A DNA stretch of 64,000 nt from Porphyromonas gingivalis ATCC 33277 (GCF_000010505.1 NC_010729.1:978501-1042500), one strand, 5' to 3'. Shown: positions 8,405 to 18,700, counted from the first letter of the stretch. Notes: generated from the letters alone by a model not told the origin. Program-made: numbers and translations.

Positions 8405-11008
8405 ATGAGAAAAAGAATTCTACAACTTTTCCTGACCACATTGCTGCTGGCATTAGGCTCCTCTCTCGCCATAGCGCAAATAGTGGTGACCGGTAAGGTG
8501 ATCGATTCAGAAACGTCCGAACCGCTCATCGGTGTATCCGTAAGCACCGGTCAGGGAGCATCCCTCCGCGGTGTAACCACCGATATGGATGGTGGCTTCC
8601 GATTCGAAGTACCGGCCAAGTCTGTCTTGACTTTCCGTTGCGTAGGTTATGCTACCGTAACTCGCTCTATAGGCAGAGGTTCTCAAGAAGACCTCGGTAC
8701 GATTCTCCTCGATCCCCAGGCCATCGGCTTGGATGAGATTCAGGTAATAGCCTCTGTGGTGCCCAAAGACCGTATGACGCCGGTACCCGTGTCCAATATC
8801 CGCGTGGCTGATATTCAGGCAGCATCGTTGAATGTCGAATTTCCCGAACTGGTTAAATCCACTCCCTCTACCTATACGACAAAAGGAAGCGGAGGCTTCG
8901 GTGATGGTCGTACCAATGTGCGTGGATTCGACACTTACAACTTCGGTGTACTCATCAACGGAGTTCCTGTCAATGGTATGGAAGACGGGAAAGTATATTG
9001 GAGCAATTGGAGTGGTCTGATGAATCAAGCCAGTACCATTCAGATTCAGCGCGGACTCGGAGCCTCCAAGCTCGGTATCAGCTCGGTAGGTGGTACGATG
9101 AACATTATCACGAAGACTACGGATGCCAATACCGGAGGTTCGGCTTATGTCGGTATGGGTAATGACGGATTGCACAAAGAATCGTTCTCCATTTCTACGG
9201 GTATGAACGACGGTTGGGCTATCACCATTGCAGGCTCCCATATGACGGGTCTGGGTTATGTGAAGGGGCTGAAGGGACGTGCATTCTCTTACTTCTTCAA
9301 CGTTTCGAAGAAGTTCAATGAACGTCATACCCTCTCTCTCACCGGATTCGGTGCACCGCAATGGCACAATCAACGTTCTTCCAAATATTCTGTAGCCGAC
9401 TATGACAAATACGGCATCCGTCACAATCAATCCTTCGGCTATCTGCGAGGCGAACTGACTCCTACGGCTTATGCTTACAATACGTACCACAAGCCCCAGT
9501 TCTCGCTGAACCACTTCTGGAAGATGGATGAGAATACCTCTCTTTATACCGCAGCCTACGCATCTTTGGCTACCGGTGGAGGTCGTCGCGCTTATGGAAA
9601 AAACAGTAAGTGGGTATTGATCAACTACAACACCGGACAACCCTATGAACAAACAAAGGTGACTCCCGATGGACTTATCGACTACGATGCCGTACTGGCT
9701 GCCAATGCTGCGGCGAGCAATGGCTCGGAAGCAATTTTTGCCCTTGGTTCCAACTCTCACAAGTGGTTCGGTCTACTCTCTTCATTTAAGAAGAAACTTA
9801 ATAGTTCGCTGACTTTGACAGCCGGATACGACGGGCGTTACTACCGTGGCGACCACTATGACAAGATCACCGATCTGCTCGGCGGTAGCTACTACATAGA
9901 GGATCCCAAGACAAAGCTCGCATACCATACGGAAGGTCAGCAACTGAAAGTGGGTGACATTGTAAATCGAGACTACACAGGCGAAATCATGTGGCAAGGC
10001 CTCTTTGCACAGATGGAGCATTCGTCCGAATGGATCGATGCATTCGTATCAGGATCTATCAACTACGAACTCTACCGCAACCACAACTATGGCGGTAGCA
10101 AGTCCACCGGCTACCTGCCCGGCGTATCGCCGTGGAAAAGCTTCCTTCCGTGGAGTGGCAAGGCCGGTCTGAGCTACAAGTTCGCACAGGGACACAATGT
10201 ATTCGCCAATGGCGGTTTCTTCACACGTGCACCGCTCTTTGGCAATGTCTATGCTGCGGGGGCTATCATTCCCAATGACAAAGCCAATATGGAAAAGGTG
10301 CTTACAGGAGAGGTCGGTTATGGATTCACGAATCACAAAAACTTCGAGTTCAATATCAACGGATACTATACGAAGTGGATGGATCGCGTGACCTCGAAGA
10401 GAATCGGAAACGAGTATGTTTATCTCAATGGCGTTGATGCTGTTCACTGTGGGGTAGAGGCTGAGATCAGCTATCGTCCTATTCGTCAGATCGACCTTCG
10501 CGGTATGTTCTCTCTCGGTGACTGGACTTGGCAAAACAATGTAAGCTACACCTCTTACGACGAAGCCGGCAATGAGACAGGGCAGGATATAACCTATATC
10601 AAGGGTCTTCATGTCGGAGATGCAGCACAGATGACGGCTGCTGTATCGGCAGACATAGAGCTGTTCAAGGGTTTCCATGTCATAGGTAAGTACAACTTCC
10701 TTGGCAAGAACTATGCAGGATTCAACCCCGCAACGCGTAATGCACAGCAGTACGAAGCGGATGGCAAAGAAATCGTGGAATCATGGAAGTTGCCCGATGT
10801 AGGTCTGTTCGATCTGTCTGCATCCTACAATTTCAAGCTTGGTTCACTCAGCACCACATTCTATTTCAACATGGACAACGTAGCCGACAAGCGATATGTG
10901 AGCGATGCCGACGACAATATCATCGGTAAGAAACACGATGAGGCTTCGGCTCTCGTATGGTACGGTTTCGGCCGCACTTGGTCTACCGGTATTCGTGTAA
11001 ACTTCTGA
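8405..11008 (+). CDS. TonB-dependent outer-membrane receptor
   Basis: 867 residues from ATG 8405 (MRKRILQLFL), which gives a clean signal peptide cut near SLAIAQ. An in-frame TTG at 8393 is less likely. Domain order: CarboxypepD_reg-like domain (VVTGKVIDSETSEPLIGVSV), plug (DRMTPVPVSNIRVADI; GVLINGVPVNGMEDGKVYW; IQIQRGLGASKLGISSVGG), then a 22-strand-type barrel ending in the aromatic STGIRVNF, the usual outer-membrane C-terminus. The family imports large or scarce nutrients (siderophores, haem, cobalamin, glycans) with energy from TonB. No SusD partner follows, so a SusC role is unlikely and the ligand is unknown. A hairpin at 11043-11078 ends the unit. Confidence 0.88.
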   Translation: MRKRILQLFLTTLLLALGSSLAIAQIVVTGKVIDSETSEPLIGVSVSTGQGASLRGVTTDMDGGFRFEVPAKSVLTFRCVGYATVTRSIGRGSQEDLGTILLDPQAIGLDEIQVIASVVPKDRMTPVPVSNIRVADIQAASLNVEFPELVKSTPSTYTTKGSGGFGDGRTNVRGFDTYNFGVLINGVPVNGMEDGKVYWSNWSGLMNQASTIQIQRGLGASKLGISSVGGTMNIITKTTDANTGGSAYVGMGNDGLHKESFSISTGMNDGWAITIAGSHMTGLGYVKGLKGRAFSYFFNVSKKFNERHTLSLTGFGAPQWHNQRSSKYSVADYDKYGIRHNQSFGYLRGELTPTAYAYNTYHKPQFSLNHFWKMDENTSLYTAAYASLATGGGRRAYGKNSKWVLINYNTGQPYEQTKVTPDGLIDYDAVLAANAAASNGSEAIFALGSNSHKWFGLLSSFKKKLNSSLTLTAGYDGRYYRGDHYDKITDLLGGSYYIEDPKTKLAYHTEGQQLKVGDIVNRDYTGEIMWQGLFAQMEHSSEWIDAFVSGSINYELYRNHNYGGSKSTGYLPGVSPWKSFLPWSGKAGLSYKFAQGHNVFANGGFFTRAPLFGNVYAAGAIIPNDKANMEKVLTGEVGYGFTNHKNFEFNINGYYTKWMDRVTSKRIGNEYVYLNGVDAVHCGVEAEISYRPIRQIDLRGMFSLGDWTWQNNVSYTSYDEAGNETGQDITYIKGLHVGDAAQMTAAVSADIELFKGFHVIGKYNFLGKNYAGFNPATRNAQQYEADGKEIVESWKLPDVGLFDLSASYNFKLGSLSTTFYFNMDNVADKRYVSDADDNIIGKKHDEASALVWYGFGRTWSTGIRVNF

Positions 11009-11042
11009 TCTTACACTGATCCTACTACATAAGACGGACGAA

Positions 11043-11078
11043 GAGGGTGTGTCAAAATGAAAATTTTGGCTCACCCTC
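11043..11078 (+). terminator. Stem-loop terminator after the TonB receptor gene
   Basis: gagggtg pairs with caccctc, with an inner caaaat/attttg stem. It is followed by tatattttg. The remaining 11079-11440 shows no gene, repeat or clear promoter. Confidence 0.6.
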
Positions 11079-11440
11079 TATATTTTGGGATTCTCCTGAA
11101 AGCCGGATTTAATTATAAAGAGGTTGTGTTGAAATTATTTTTCGATTTCCTCTCACTTTTTGTCGAAGCTGTTTGGAATTTGTCGAGGCCTCTGCATGGG
11201 GGTTGTCGCATTTGATTTGGCGGTTCGGGAGATTCTTTCTCATAGGCATCGAAATAGCAGGGTGCAGAAGTCGGCTTTTGTTCCTATTTTTGCGACAATG
11301 TTGTGTGTGCCGTAAAAACTTGAAAAATGCGAGTGCGATTGTACTTACTAAATAAGATAAGATGCCTTGAAGAAGGATCGGATCAGACGACCAAATGAGA
11401 AACGAATAACAGATACAATACAAAATAAGAAGAATAAGAA

Positions 11441-12382
11441 ATGAATAGAATTTGCGAATTATTGGGTATCGAACATCCGATCATATCGGGAGGCATGGTG
11501 TGGTGCAGCGGTTGGAAACTGGCTTCTGCTGTGAGCAATTGCGGAGGTTTGGGACTTATTGGTGCCGGATCCATGCATCCGGACAATCTGGAGCATCACA
11601 TCCGTTCGTGTAAAGCTGCTACAGACAAGCCTTTCGGTGTGAACGTGCCTCTTCTCTATCCGGAAATGGACAAAATCATGGAGATCATCATGAGGGAGCA
11701 TGTGCCCGTAGTGGTAACGTCAGCCGGTAGTCCAAAGGTGTGGACACCCAAGTTGAAAGCTGCCGGTAGCAAGGTGATACATGTAGTGAGCAGTGCCACA
11801 TTCGCTCGCAAATCAGAGGCAGCCGGTGTAGATGCCATCGTGGCCGAAGGGTTCGAAGCAGGCGGACATAATGGACGGGAGGAGACTACGACCCTCTGTT
11901 TGATACCTGAAGTAGTGGATGCTGTGAACATTCCTGTGGTTGCTGCCGGAGGGATTGCTTCCGGCCGTGCAGTTGCCGCTGCTTTGGCTTTGGGTGCCGA
12001 TGCCGTACAAGTGGGGACCCGTTTTGCTCTGAGTGAGGAAAGTTCGGCGCATGAAGACTTTAAGGCACATTGCCGCCGGTCGGTGGAGGGAGATACGATG
12101 CTTTCGCTCAAGGCTGTATCGCCTACGCGACTGCTGAAGAACAAATTCTATCAGGATGTATTCGCTGCCGAGCAGCGCGGTGCTTCCGTGGAAGAGCTGC
12201 GCGAGCTGCTCGGTCGTGGTCGTGCCAAGCAAGGTATTTTCGAAGGCGACCTGCACGAGGGCGAATTGGAGATAGGCCAGGCAGTATCGCAGATAAGTCA
12301 TGCGGAGACGGTGGCCGAGATCATGGTTGATCTGGTGGATGGATACAAGCGATCATTGGCCGGGATGCCCACTGTGATATGA
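11441..12382 (+). CDS. fabK: FMN-dependent enoyl-[acyl-carrier-protein] reductase II (FabK) / nitronate monooxygenase-like
   Basis: 313 residues forming a TIM barrel of the 2-nitropropane dioxygenase/FabK superfamily. The N-terminus has ISGGMVWCSGWKLASAVSNC and GGLGLIGAG. EGFEAGGHNG carries the conserved His (H143), and the phosphate-binding end is VVAAGGIASGRAVAAALALG then GADAVQVGTRF. In P. gingivalis a FabK is the enoyl-ACP reductase of fatty acid elongation, using NAD(P)H and FMN. The alternative nitronate monooxygenase label applies to the same fold; length and the AGGHNG motif favour FabK. The stop overlaps the start of the next small gene (ATGA), suggesting translational coupling. Confidence 0.85.
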   Translation: MNRICELLGIEHPIISGGMVWCSGWKLASAVSNCGGLGLIGAGSMHPDNLEHHIRSCKAATDKPFGVNVPLLYPEMDKIMEIIMREHVPVVVTSAGSPKVWTPKLKAAGSKVIHVVSSATFARKSEAAGVDAIVAEGFEAGGHNGREETTTLCLIPEVVDAVNIPVVAAGGIASGRAVAAALALGADAVQVGTRFALSEESSAHEDFKAHCRRSVEGDTMLSLKAVSPTRLLKNKFYQDVFAAEQRGASVEELRELLGRGRAKQGIFEGDLHEGELEIGQAVSQISHAETVAEIMVDLVDGYKRSLAGMPTVI

Positions 12383-12609
12383 GCCTGAATCTATCGGGAA
12401 ACTACTGCCGGAAAGTCTGTCCCCGTTGTGGGAGAGGCTTTCTGTGCGGTCATGATCTTCCCGATATGCGATGCGACTGTAGGACGGTACAACTGCAATC
12501 GCATCACTTCGAATTCCTTCGACGACATTATCATGACTGTCTCTGTCTGCCTTGTCTCAGGGAAATAGCAAATGCCTCCGCAGAGGAAATACTCCAAATG
12601 CATCGATAA
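12379..12609 (+). CDS. Small cysteine-rich CWC-type protein
   Basis: 76 residues with regularly placed Cys: [11 protein letters not shown], then CDC, then CLCLPCL. This fits the small cysteine-rich CWC family, likely zinc-binding, of unknown role. The ATG overlaps the fabK stop by 4 bases. Positioned between fabK and fumarase on the same strand. Confidence 0.65.
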   Translation: MSLNLSGNYCRKVCPRCGRGFLCGHDLPDMRCDCRTVQLQSHHFEFLRRHYHDCLCLPCLREIANASAEEILQMHR

Positions 12610-12677
12610 GGAAATGTCCTCGATGGGAGACCGAAAAAGAACCGATTATCACTTTAATAACAATAGTTACAATTACT

Positions 12678-14324
12678 ATGGCAACTCCAGAATTTAAGTA
12701 TCAGAAGCCTTTCCCTATGGGGGATGATACGACAGAGTATTATTTGCTGACGAAGGAGTATGTGTCCGTGGACAAGTTTGGCGATCATGATGTCCTGAAA
12801 GTGGAGCCGGAAGCTCTGCGATTACTTGCGCGGACGGCTTTTCATGACATCGCTTTCTATTTGCGACCGGAGCATCAGCAGCAAGTGGCTCGGATTCTGT
12901 CCGATCCGGAAGCCAGCGAAAACGACAAATTCGTGGCTCTGACTTTCCTGCGCAATGCGGAGGTTTCAGCCAAGGGACAGCTCCCTTTCTGCCAAGACAC
13001 GGGCACGGCCATCATCCTCGGTAAGAAGGGACAGCAGGTCTGGACGGGCGGTCATGACGAAGAGCAGCTCTCGCATGGTGTCTATGATACCTATACACAG
13101 GAGAACCTGCGCTATTCGCAGAATGCTCCTTTGGATATGTATAAGGAGGTGAATACGGGGTGCAACCTGCCCGCACAGATCGACCTGATGGCCGTGGACG
13201 GCATGGAGTACGACTTTCTCTGCATAGCCAAAGGAGGAGGGTCGGCCAATAAGACGTATCTCTATCAGGAAACGAAAGCACTGCTCAACCCCAAGACGCT
13301 GGTGAACTTCCTCGTGGATAAGATGAGTTCTCTCGGTACAGCTGCCTGTCCTCCGTATCACATCGCATTCGTGATAGGCGGAACTTCGGCCGAAACGAAC
13401 CTCAAGACCGTCAAGCTGGCTTCGGCCAAGTACTACGACAATCTGCCTACTTCGGGCAACGAAGGTGGGCGAGCCTTCCGCGATGTCGAACTGGAAAAAG
13501 AAGTCTTGGAAGCTGCCTATCGTCTGGGACTGGGTGCTCAGTTTGGAGGCAAATACTTCGCACATGACGTGCGCATCATCCGCCTGCCCCGACATGGAGC
13601 AAGCTGTCCCGTAGGTATGGGCGTCAGTTGTTCGGCAGACCGCAATATCAAGGCAAAGATCAATAAAGACGGTATCTGGATCGAAAAGATGGAGACCAAT
13701 CCCACACGCCTCATCCCTGAATCCATGCGTGAGGGTACAGAGGGTACGGTGGTCAAGGTCGATCTGAATCGTCCGATGCCTGAGATTCTGAAAGAGCTGT
13801 CGCAGTATCCTGTTTCCACCCGTTTGTCTCTCAGTGGTACGATTATCGTGGGGCGTGATATTGCTCACGCCAAACTAAAAGAACGTATCGACCGTGGCGA
13901 GGGTTTGCCCGACTATGTCAAGAATCATCCCATCTACTACGCCGGTCCGGCCAAGACCCCGAAGGGGATGCCGAGCGGTTCGTTCGGGCCTACGACAGCG
14001 GGCCGTATGGATAGCTATGTGGATCTCTTCCAATCGCATGGAGGCAGTATGGTGATGATAGCCAAAGGCAACCGCTCTCAGCAAGTGACGGATGCGTGTA
14101 AGAAGTACGGCGGATTCTACCTCGGCAGTGTTGGAGGCCCTGCAGCCATTCTGGCTCAGGACAGCATTAAGAAAGTGGAGTGTCTGGAATATCCCGAGCT
14201 GGGTATGGAGGCTATTTGGAAGATCGAAGTGGAGGACTTCCCGGCCTTTATTCTGGTAGATGACAAGGGCAATGATTTCTTTACTCAGATAAGAGAGAAG
14301 TGTAAGGGTTGTGCCTTGCATTGA
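12678..14324 (+). CDS. fumA: Class I (iron-sulfur) fumarate hydratase
   Basis: 548 residues from ATG 12678 ([17 protein letters not shown]); the upstream open frame belongs to the neighbour's tail. It contains the class I alpha part ([44 protein letters not shown]) and the beta part ([45 protein letters not shown]) fused in one chain, as usual for FumA/FumB. Cys in CQDTG, TGCNLP and the ACPPYH region are candidates for [4Fe-4S] ligands. It interconverts fumarate and malate, central to the fermentation of aspartate and other amino acids. The cytosolic, oxygen-labile type fits a strict anaerobe. Confidence 0.92.
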   Translation: MATPEFKYQKPFPMGDDTTEYYLLTKEYVSVDKFGDHDVLKVEPEALRLLARTAFHDIAFYLRPEHQQQVARILSDPEASENDKFVALTFLRNAEVSAKGQLPFCQDTGTAIILGKKGQQVWTGGHDEEQLSHGVYDTYTQENLRYSQNAPLDMYKEVNTGCNLPAQIDLMAVDGMEYDFLCIAKGGGSANKTYLYQETKALLNPKTLVNFLVDKMSSLGTAACPPYHIAFVIGGTSAETNLKTVKLASAKYYDNLPTSGNEGGRAFRDVELEKEVLEAAYRLGLGAQFGGKYFAHDVRIIRLPRHGASCPVGMGVSCSADRNIKAKINKDGIWIEKMETNPTRLIPESMREGTEGTVVKVDLNRPMPEILKELSQYPVSTRLSLSGTIIVGRDIAHAKLKERIDRGEGLPDYVKNHPIYYAGPAKTPKGMPSGSFGPTTAGRMDSYVDLFQSHGGSMVMIAKGNRSQQVTDACKKYGGFYLGSVGGPAAILAQDSIKKVECLEYPELGMEAIWKIEVEDFPAFILVDDKGNDFFTQIREKCKGCALH

Positions 14325-14356
14325 TATTGTACGTTTTTTTTCACTGAAAGCATCGT

Positions 14357-14395
14357 GAGGCTATGTCGCGAGAGTTCGCTCTCCGGCATAGCCTC
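14357..14395 (+). terminator. Rho-independent terminator after fumarase
   Basis: gaggctatg and catagcctc form a 9-bp stem around an internal gcgagag/ctctccg stem. A run cttcttttta follows. Confidence 0.75.
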
Positions 14396-14413
14396 TGCTG
14401 CTTCTTTTTAGTT

Positions 14414-14421
14414 TACCTTTG
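14414..14421 (+). promoter_or_regulatory. Promoter -7 element (TACCTTTG) for dnaX
   Basis: TACCTTTG matches TAnnTTTG, directly behind the fumarase terminator. It lies inside the extended open frame starting at 14363, so it supports the downstream ATG at 14447 as the dnaX start. Confidence 0.6.
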
Positions 14422-14446
14422 TTTCCTAAGCAAACAGGCTCGGCTC

Positions 14447-16255
14447 ATGGAAACGAAATACATCGTATCTGCACTCAAATATCGCCCCGATTCTTTTGCC
14501 TCGATGGTCGGTCAGGAGGCATTGTCCGCTACACTCAAAAGCTCCATCGTACAGCAAAAGACAGCTCACGCCTATCTCTTTTGTGGCCCGCGTGGGGTGG
14601 GAAAGACCTCTTGTGCACGCATCTTCGCCCGTGCCATCAACTGTCTGGAGCGGTTGCCGGATGGAGAAGCTTGTGGGCGATGCGAGTCGTGCAAGGCTTT
14701 CGATGAGCAGCGATCCATGAATATATATGAACTGGATGCCGCTTCGAACAATTCGGTAGATGATATTCGTCTCTTGATAGAGCAGGCCAATGTGCCGCCA
14801 CAGATCGGAAAATACAAGATCTACATCATCGACGAGGTACACATGCTCTCGCAGCAAGCCTTCAATGCTTTCCTGAAGACTCTCGAAGAACCGCCTTCTT
14901 ATGTGATCTTTATATTGGCTACCACAGAGAAGCACAAGATCCTGCCCACTATTCTCTCGCGCTGTCAGATATTCGACTTCAAACGAATACCACCGGCCCG
15001 AATAGAGCAACATTTGCGCTACGTAGCAGACAGCGAGGGGATAAAAGCCGAAGCAGAAGCTTTGGCTATAATAGCGACAAAAGCCGATGGAGGGATGCGC
15101 GATGCTCTTTCGCTCTTCGACCGCATTGCCCGTTTTTCGGAAGGCAATATTACCTATGCCAATACGATAGAGAATCTGAATATCCTCGACTACGATTATT
15201 ATTTCCGTCTGACGGATTTCTTTTTACAGGGGGATTACCGATCCGTATTGATCGTGTTGGACGAATTGCTTGCCAAGGGATTCGACGGACAGGTGATCGT
15301 GAGCGGATTGGCTTCTTTCTTCCGCGATTTGATGATGGCTCAGGACGCTTCTACCTTGCCGCTGTTGGAGCAGTCCGAAGTAGTCATACAGCGATATGTG
15401 GATATGGCAGCACGTTGCCCGACTTCTTTCTTATACCAATCGCTCAAGATACTGAATGCCTGTGACCAGCAGTATCGCCAGAGCAATGGCAAGCGTCTGT
15501 TGTTGGAGTTGTCGCTGATGAATATCGCGGCTTTATTTAGCAAGGGACTGACTGCTCCGCCTCCGACCCATGGAGCACAGCACGCAAATCCCGCGGTGAG
15601 CGGATCGGTATCTCCCCGGCCGGCTCCGGCCAAAGAGCAGCCATCCGTTGCTCCATCACAGTCCTCTGTCCCACCTCAGCCGAGTATCGGGGAGCAGCGA
15701 CGCCAACCCGAGACCACTGCTCCAACTATCACGGAAGACAAGCCCGAACAGACGAAAGTGGTACCTCCGACGCGCCCGATGGCAACATCTACTGTCGGAT
15801 CGGAAGGCCGGTTTACATTAAGGGGAATCCGCAATAAGCAGGAACAACTCCAAAATAACATTCAGGAGGTTCGGACAGAGATGACCGAATCATTCGATGA
15901 GGAGCAGTTGCAACTGGCTTGGATCGAATTTGCCGAAACGAAGCTCTCGGAGGAGATTCACCTGAAAGAAACGATGGCTAACTGTCTTCCTAAACTCCGT
16001 CCCGGAACTTCGGCTTTTGAAGTGGAGGTGCTCAATAGCAGGCAAGAGGAAGAAATCAATAACGTATCGGCTCGTTTGCTGAGCTTCCTTGCCGATAAGC
16101 TGTGCAATACGACGATACGAATGAATGTGCGAGTATCCGAATCTACATCTCTGAACCGAGTGCCTGTCTCTTTGGACGAAAAGATCGAATGCCTCAATCA
16201 GGAAAATCCTCTTTTTGATGAGCTTAGAATGCGTCTTGGCCTTAGTCTGGTATAG
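14447..16255 (+). CDS. dnaX: DNA polymerase III subunit gamma/tau
   Basis: 602 residues from ATG 14447 (METKYIVSALKYRPDSFASM). AAA+ clamp-loader motor: Walker A GPRGVGKT at 47-54, four-Cys zinc site (NCLERLPDGEACGRCESC), Walker B DEVHML, sensor ATTEKHKILPTILSRCQIF with the SRC arginine finger. A Pro/Gln-rich linker (about 395-470) and a C-terminal domain follow, as in tau proteins. It loads the sliding clamp onto DNA and tethers polymerase cores. The start choice depends on the promoter at 14414; an in-frame ATG at 14363 would add a non-family extension. No programmed-frameshift A-run is evident. Confidence 0.93.
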   Translation: METKYIVSALKYRPDSFASMVGQEALSATLKSSIVQQKTAHAYLFCGPRGVGKTSCARIFARAINCLERLPDGEACGRCESCKAFDEQRSMNIYELDAASNNSVDDIRLLIEQANVPPQIGKYKIYIIDEVHMLSQQAFNAFLKTLEEPPSYVIFILATTEKHKILPTILSRCQIFDFKRIPPARIEQHLRYVADSEGIKAEAEALAIIATKADGGMRDALSLFDRIARFSEGNITYANTIENLNILDYDYYFRLTDFFLQGDYRSVLIVLDELLAKGFDGQVIVSGLASFFRDLMMAQDASTLPLLEQSEVVIQRYVDMAARCPTSFLYQSLKILNACDQQYRQSNGKRLLLELSLMNIAALFSKGLTAPPPTHGAQHANPAVSGSVSPRPAPAKEQPSVAPSQSSVPPQPSIGEQRRQPETTAPTITEDKPEQTKVVPPTRPMATSTVGSEGRFTLRGIRNKQEQLQNNIQEVRTEMTESFDEEQLQLAWIEFAETKLSEEIHLKETMANCLPKLRPGTSAFEVEVLNSRQEEEINNVSARLLSFLADKLCNTTIRMNVRVSESTSLNRVPVSLDEKIECLNQENPLFDELRMRLGLSLV

Positions 16256-16354
16256 CCTTTCGGCCATCCTGTAAAGAGACGTAACTTCTCTCAAAGAGGA
16301 TGAAATAGGACGGGCATTTATACCTCCTTTTCGGCACTTTTATCGCTTCTTTCG

Positions 16355-16464
16355 GAAACCACCGGTAGATTCCGTTGAAACTACTAGTAGATTCTTCTGA
16401 AACCACTAGTAGTTTTGCCCGAAACCACTAGTAGTTTTCTCTGAAACCACTAGTGGTTTTATTA
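16355..16464. repeat. Array of 5 units with 22-bp period, ACTAGT cores
   Basis: Five exact 22-base units, each starting gaaac and holding a palindromic core: ccaccggtag, ctactagtag, ccactagtag, ccactagtag, ccactagtgg, then a variable tail (ttccgtt, ttcttct, ttttgccc-like). The core and the ccggt variant are shared with the three-unit array at 2205-2264. The rest of 16256-16625 shows nothing further. Confidence 0.85.
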
Positions 16465-16625
16465 CGCGTTAAAAGAGTATTGTTGTGTGTCGAAAAAAAG
16501 ATGGTAGTCAGGGGTGGTTAATTTCATCTTGGTTCAACACCGTTTAGGAGCATGACTGATTAGGATTTATACCTGCCTTCGATAAATATCCTGCCGATTT
16601 GCTTGTTTCCCAGCATATCCATATA

Positions 16626-16659
16626 CAAAAAGGCCACCCCTTCCAATGAAAGAGCGGCC
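16626..16659 (-). terminator. Terminator of the ferredoxin gene
   Basis: On the minus strand ggccgctctttc pairs imperfectly with gaaggggtggcc and is followed by tttttgtat. It sits about 30 bases beyond the ferredoxin stop. Confidence 0.6.
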
Positions 16660-16691
16660 GTATCTGTCCCTGTTTCTAACCTAACCTGAAA

Positions 16692-16862
16692 TTATTCGGC
16701 AGGATGGATAGCTTCAGAAGGGCATGCTGCAGCACAAGTGCCACAATCAATACATGTATCAGCATCGATTTTATAGATGCTACCTTCAGAGATAGCTGAT
16801 ACCGGACATTCATCGATGCATGATCCGCATGCTACACAACTGTCATTAATAACGTAAGCCAT
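16692..16862 (-). CDS. 2[4Fe-4S] bacterial ferredoxin
   Basis: A 56-residue protein starting MAYVINDSCVACGSC. It has two classical clusters, CVACGSCIDECP and CIDCGTCAAACP, each CxxCxxCxxxCP, giving two [4Fe-4S] centres. It is the clostridial-type low-potential electron carrier, expected to serve pyruvate and 2-oxoacid:ferredoxin oxidoreductases in the cytosol. It has its own promoter (16921-16928) and terminator, so it is monocistronic. The remaining upstream stretch to 17197 is AT-rich without a gene. Confidence 0.95.
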   Translation of the reverse strand: MAYVINDSCVACGSCIDECPVSAISEGSIYKIDADTCIDCGTCAAACPSEAIHPAE

Positions 16863-16920
16863 AGTTTTGTAATAGTTTTATGGTAAGACAAATTTTGTTT
16901 ATCGTATCACTTTTATGAAA

Positions 16921-16928
16921 CAAAGGTA
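16921..16928 (-). promoter_or_regulatory. Promoter for ferredoxin (TACCTTTG, -7)
   Basis: The minus strand has TACCTTTG with a TTGG about 20 bases upstream, matching the Bacteroidetes -33/-7 pattern; the ATG follows about 60 bases later. Confidence 0.6.
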
Positions 16929-17197
16929 GAAAGAAAACCGAATATACCAACATGTAGGTATGCGAATTTTCCACTGCATTTCTATTGAATAGAGTTAACT
17001 TATTGATTTTCTCCGATTTTACGAGGTTTGTGAAGAGATTATGAGTAATAAGCATTCGAGAAAAGTAGTCTCGTGGTGCGACTTAAACGCGAATGAATAC
17101 CTATAGAGAGCTATATATATGCTTGTTGTCGGCAATCATCCCTACATAAAATTGGTATGAGATCAGGTAAGAGGAATGAGACGAAATAAGCTGCTGT

Positions 17198-18700
17198 TTA
17201 CTTTTCCTTTAGCAGGACTTGCTTAGTAGAGATAGCGGAAGAGAAGAAAGAGAGAAGAAAATCCGAGAAAGCACGACGAACCGGTGCGGAAGAAGAAAAA
17301 TCATTACCCATCAAAACAACGCTGTACCATTCTCCTTGGAATCGCACATAGCCGGCATACCCTAAAACACCTTTCATACTACCACTCTTGAGGTATGCCT
17401 CTATTGCTTCGTCTTTCATGAAGTTCTTCACCGTACCCTCTCTTCCTGCGAGAGGCAGGCTATTCAAGAACGAAGTGGTAACAAGATCGCCGCGACTGAT
17501 CATATCGATCAGTATTTGGCTGAGGGCATTCGGGCTAAAGCGATTTTTACGGGAGAGACCGGATCCATCCGAAAGAGAAATGTCGGTATGCTGCAATCCT
17601 GTTTGGGAAGTCCAATAGTTTCGGATGACGGACAGACCACGCTCTGTTGTATTACCCCGATGATTCTTCGATGCAAGGGGAGCCAACTGTTTGACAAAAG
17701 CCTCTGCAAAATGATTCAGACTACGGAAATTCATCACCCGCACCAATGAATCCAATGGAAGGGATTCGTAGATTAATAATTCTTGAGTGATCGGTACGGC
17801 TTGATATGAGGCACGGCACTTCCCTTGGCACAGAGTGCCGGCAGCAGACAATAAGCCTTTGGCCCATGCAGCTCCGTATAGAGCAGGATCGGGCAAATCC
17901 GTCTTGAGGCGGTAGGAAACGATATTTGTCGGAAGGACTCCCGTAAGGGTTCGCTTAAGATCCAACCCTTCGCCATAGCATCCGGCAGTATCCTTTCCTC
18001 GGTGGATTACCTCGATTCTGTTTTCCCACCGAACCTCCGGATGAGGAGGCTCTATTCTCAGGATATGAGCTTCGGAGCCTGCTTTGCCTGTAGCAAGGAT
18101 GACATCTATTCTATTATCATTGATGTTAAATCCATAGACGCCGGCACCGAAATAGTTGCCTTTGTCTTCATCGAGCCAACTGTCATTGACTCCCTCAATG
18201 TCAAAAGCTGATGCATCGACGATGATATCTCCTGTTATTTCTTTTATGCCCCATTGCTTGACGGCATCGACCAAAGCATAGGCAAATCGACCGGAGTCCG
18301 TCGGTAAATAGTTGGATGCGAGAGAAGGATCTCCTCCTCCTTTGATGATGAGATTACCGTCAAGAATCCCTTTTCGAATTTTTCCATCCATGCCGACTCC
18401 GGTATAGAATGGTATCTCGGTTCCCCTCAGACGCAAAATGGAAGCAGAGGTTACGAGCTTAACCAGAGATGCCGGACAAAACTGTTCGTCTCTTCGATTT
18501 GATACGAAAAGGCTATCGTCCCGACAGCGACGTATCTCCACGCCGATACGACTTTTCGTCTGTCTCTCAGCTTTCTTGATGATATCTATTGCACCCCGAT
18601 CTTGTGCAGAAAGGCTCTGCCCGAGAATTGCAAAGAGAAGAAATAGAAGATATTGTCTTAAACCCCAATCGGTCGTTAGAGTTCTCCTTCGTGATTTCAT
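17198..18700 (-). CDS. dacB: D-alanyl-D-alanine carboxypeptidase/endopeptidase, PBP4 (S13) type
   Basis: About 500 residues from ATG 18700 (MKSRRRTLTT), giving a signal peptide that ends near QSLSAQ; an ATG at 18718 is possible. Serine penicillin-binding motifs are in order: S78-L-V-K (CPASLVKLVTS), SLN (NFRSLNHFAEAF), and KSG in place of KTG (AYLKSGSMKGVLGYAG). The domain insert between the first two motifs (KGGGDPSLASNY onwards) is typical of class C PBP4/DacB. It trims or cuts peptidoglycan cross-links in the periplasm. The KSG substitution occurs in the family. Confidence 0.88.
   Translation of the reverse strand: MKSRRRTLTTDWGLRQYLLFLLFAILGQSLSAQDRGAIDIIKKAERQTKSRIGVEIRRCRDDSLFVSNRRDEQFCPASLVKLVTSASILRLRGTEIPFYTGVGMDGKIRKGILDGNLIIKGGGDPSLASNYLPTDSGRFAYALVDAVKQWGIKEITGDIIVDASAFDIEGVNDSWLDEDKGNYFGAGVYGFNINDNRIDVILATGKAGSEAHILRIEPPHPEVRWENRIEVIHRGKDTAGCYGEGLDLKRTLTGVLPTNIVSYRLKTDLPDPALYGAAWAKGLLSAAGTLCQGKCRASYQAVPITQELLIYESLPLDSLVRVMNFRSLNHFAEAFVKQLAPLASKNHRGNTTERGLSVIRNYWTSQTGLQHTDISLSDGSGLSRKNRFSPNALSQILIDMISRGDLVTTSFLNSLPLAGREGTVKNFMKDEAIEAYLKSGSMKGVLGYAGYVRFQGEWYSVVLMGNDFSSSAPVRRAFSDFLLSFFSSAISTKQVLLKEK

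Noticed and set aside
14363-14446. Upstream extension of dnaX
   Set aside because: It contains the promoter TACCTTTG and part of the fumarase terminator; the extra 28 residues do not match DnaX.
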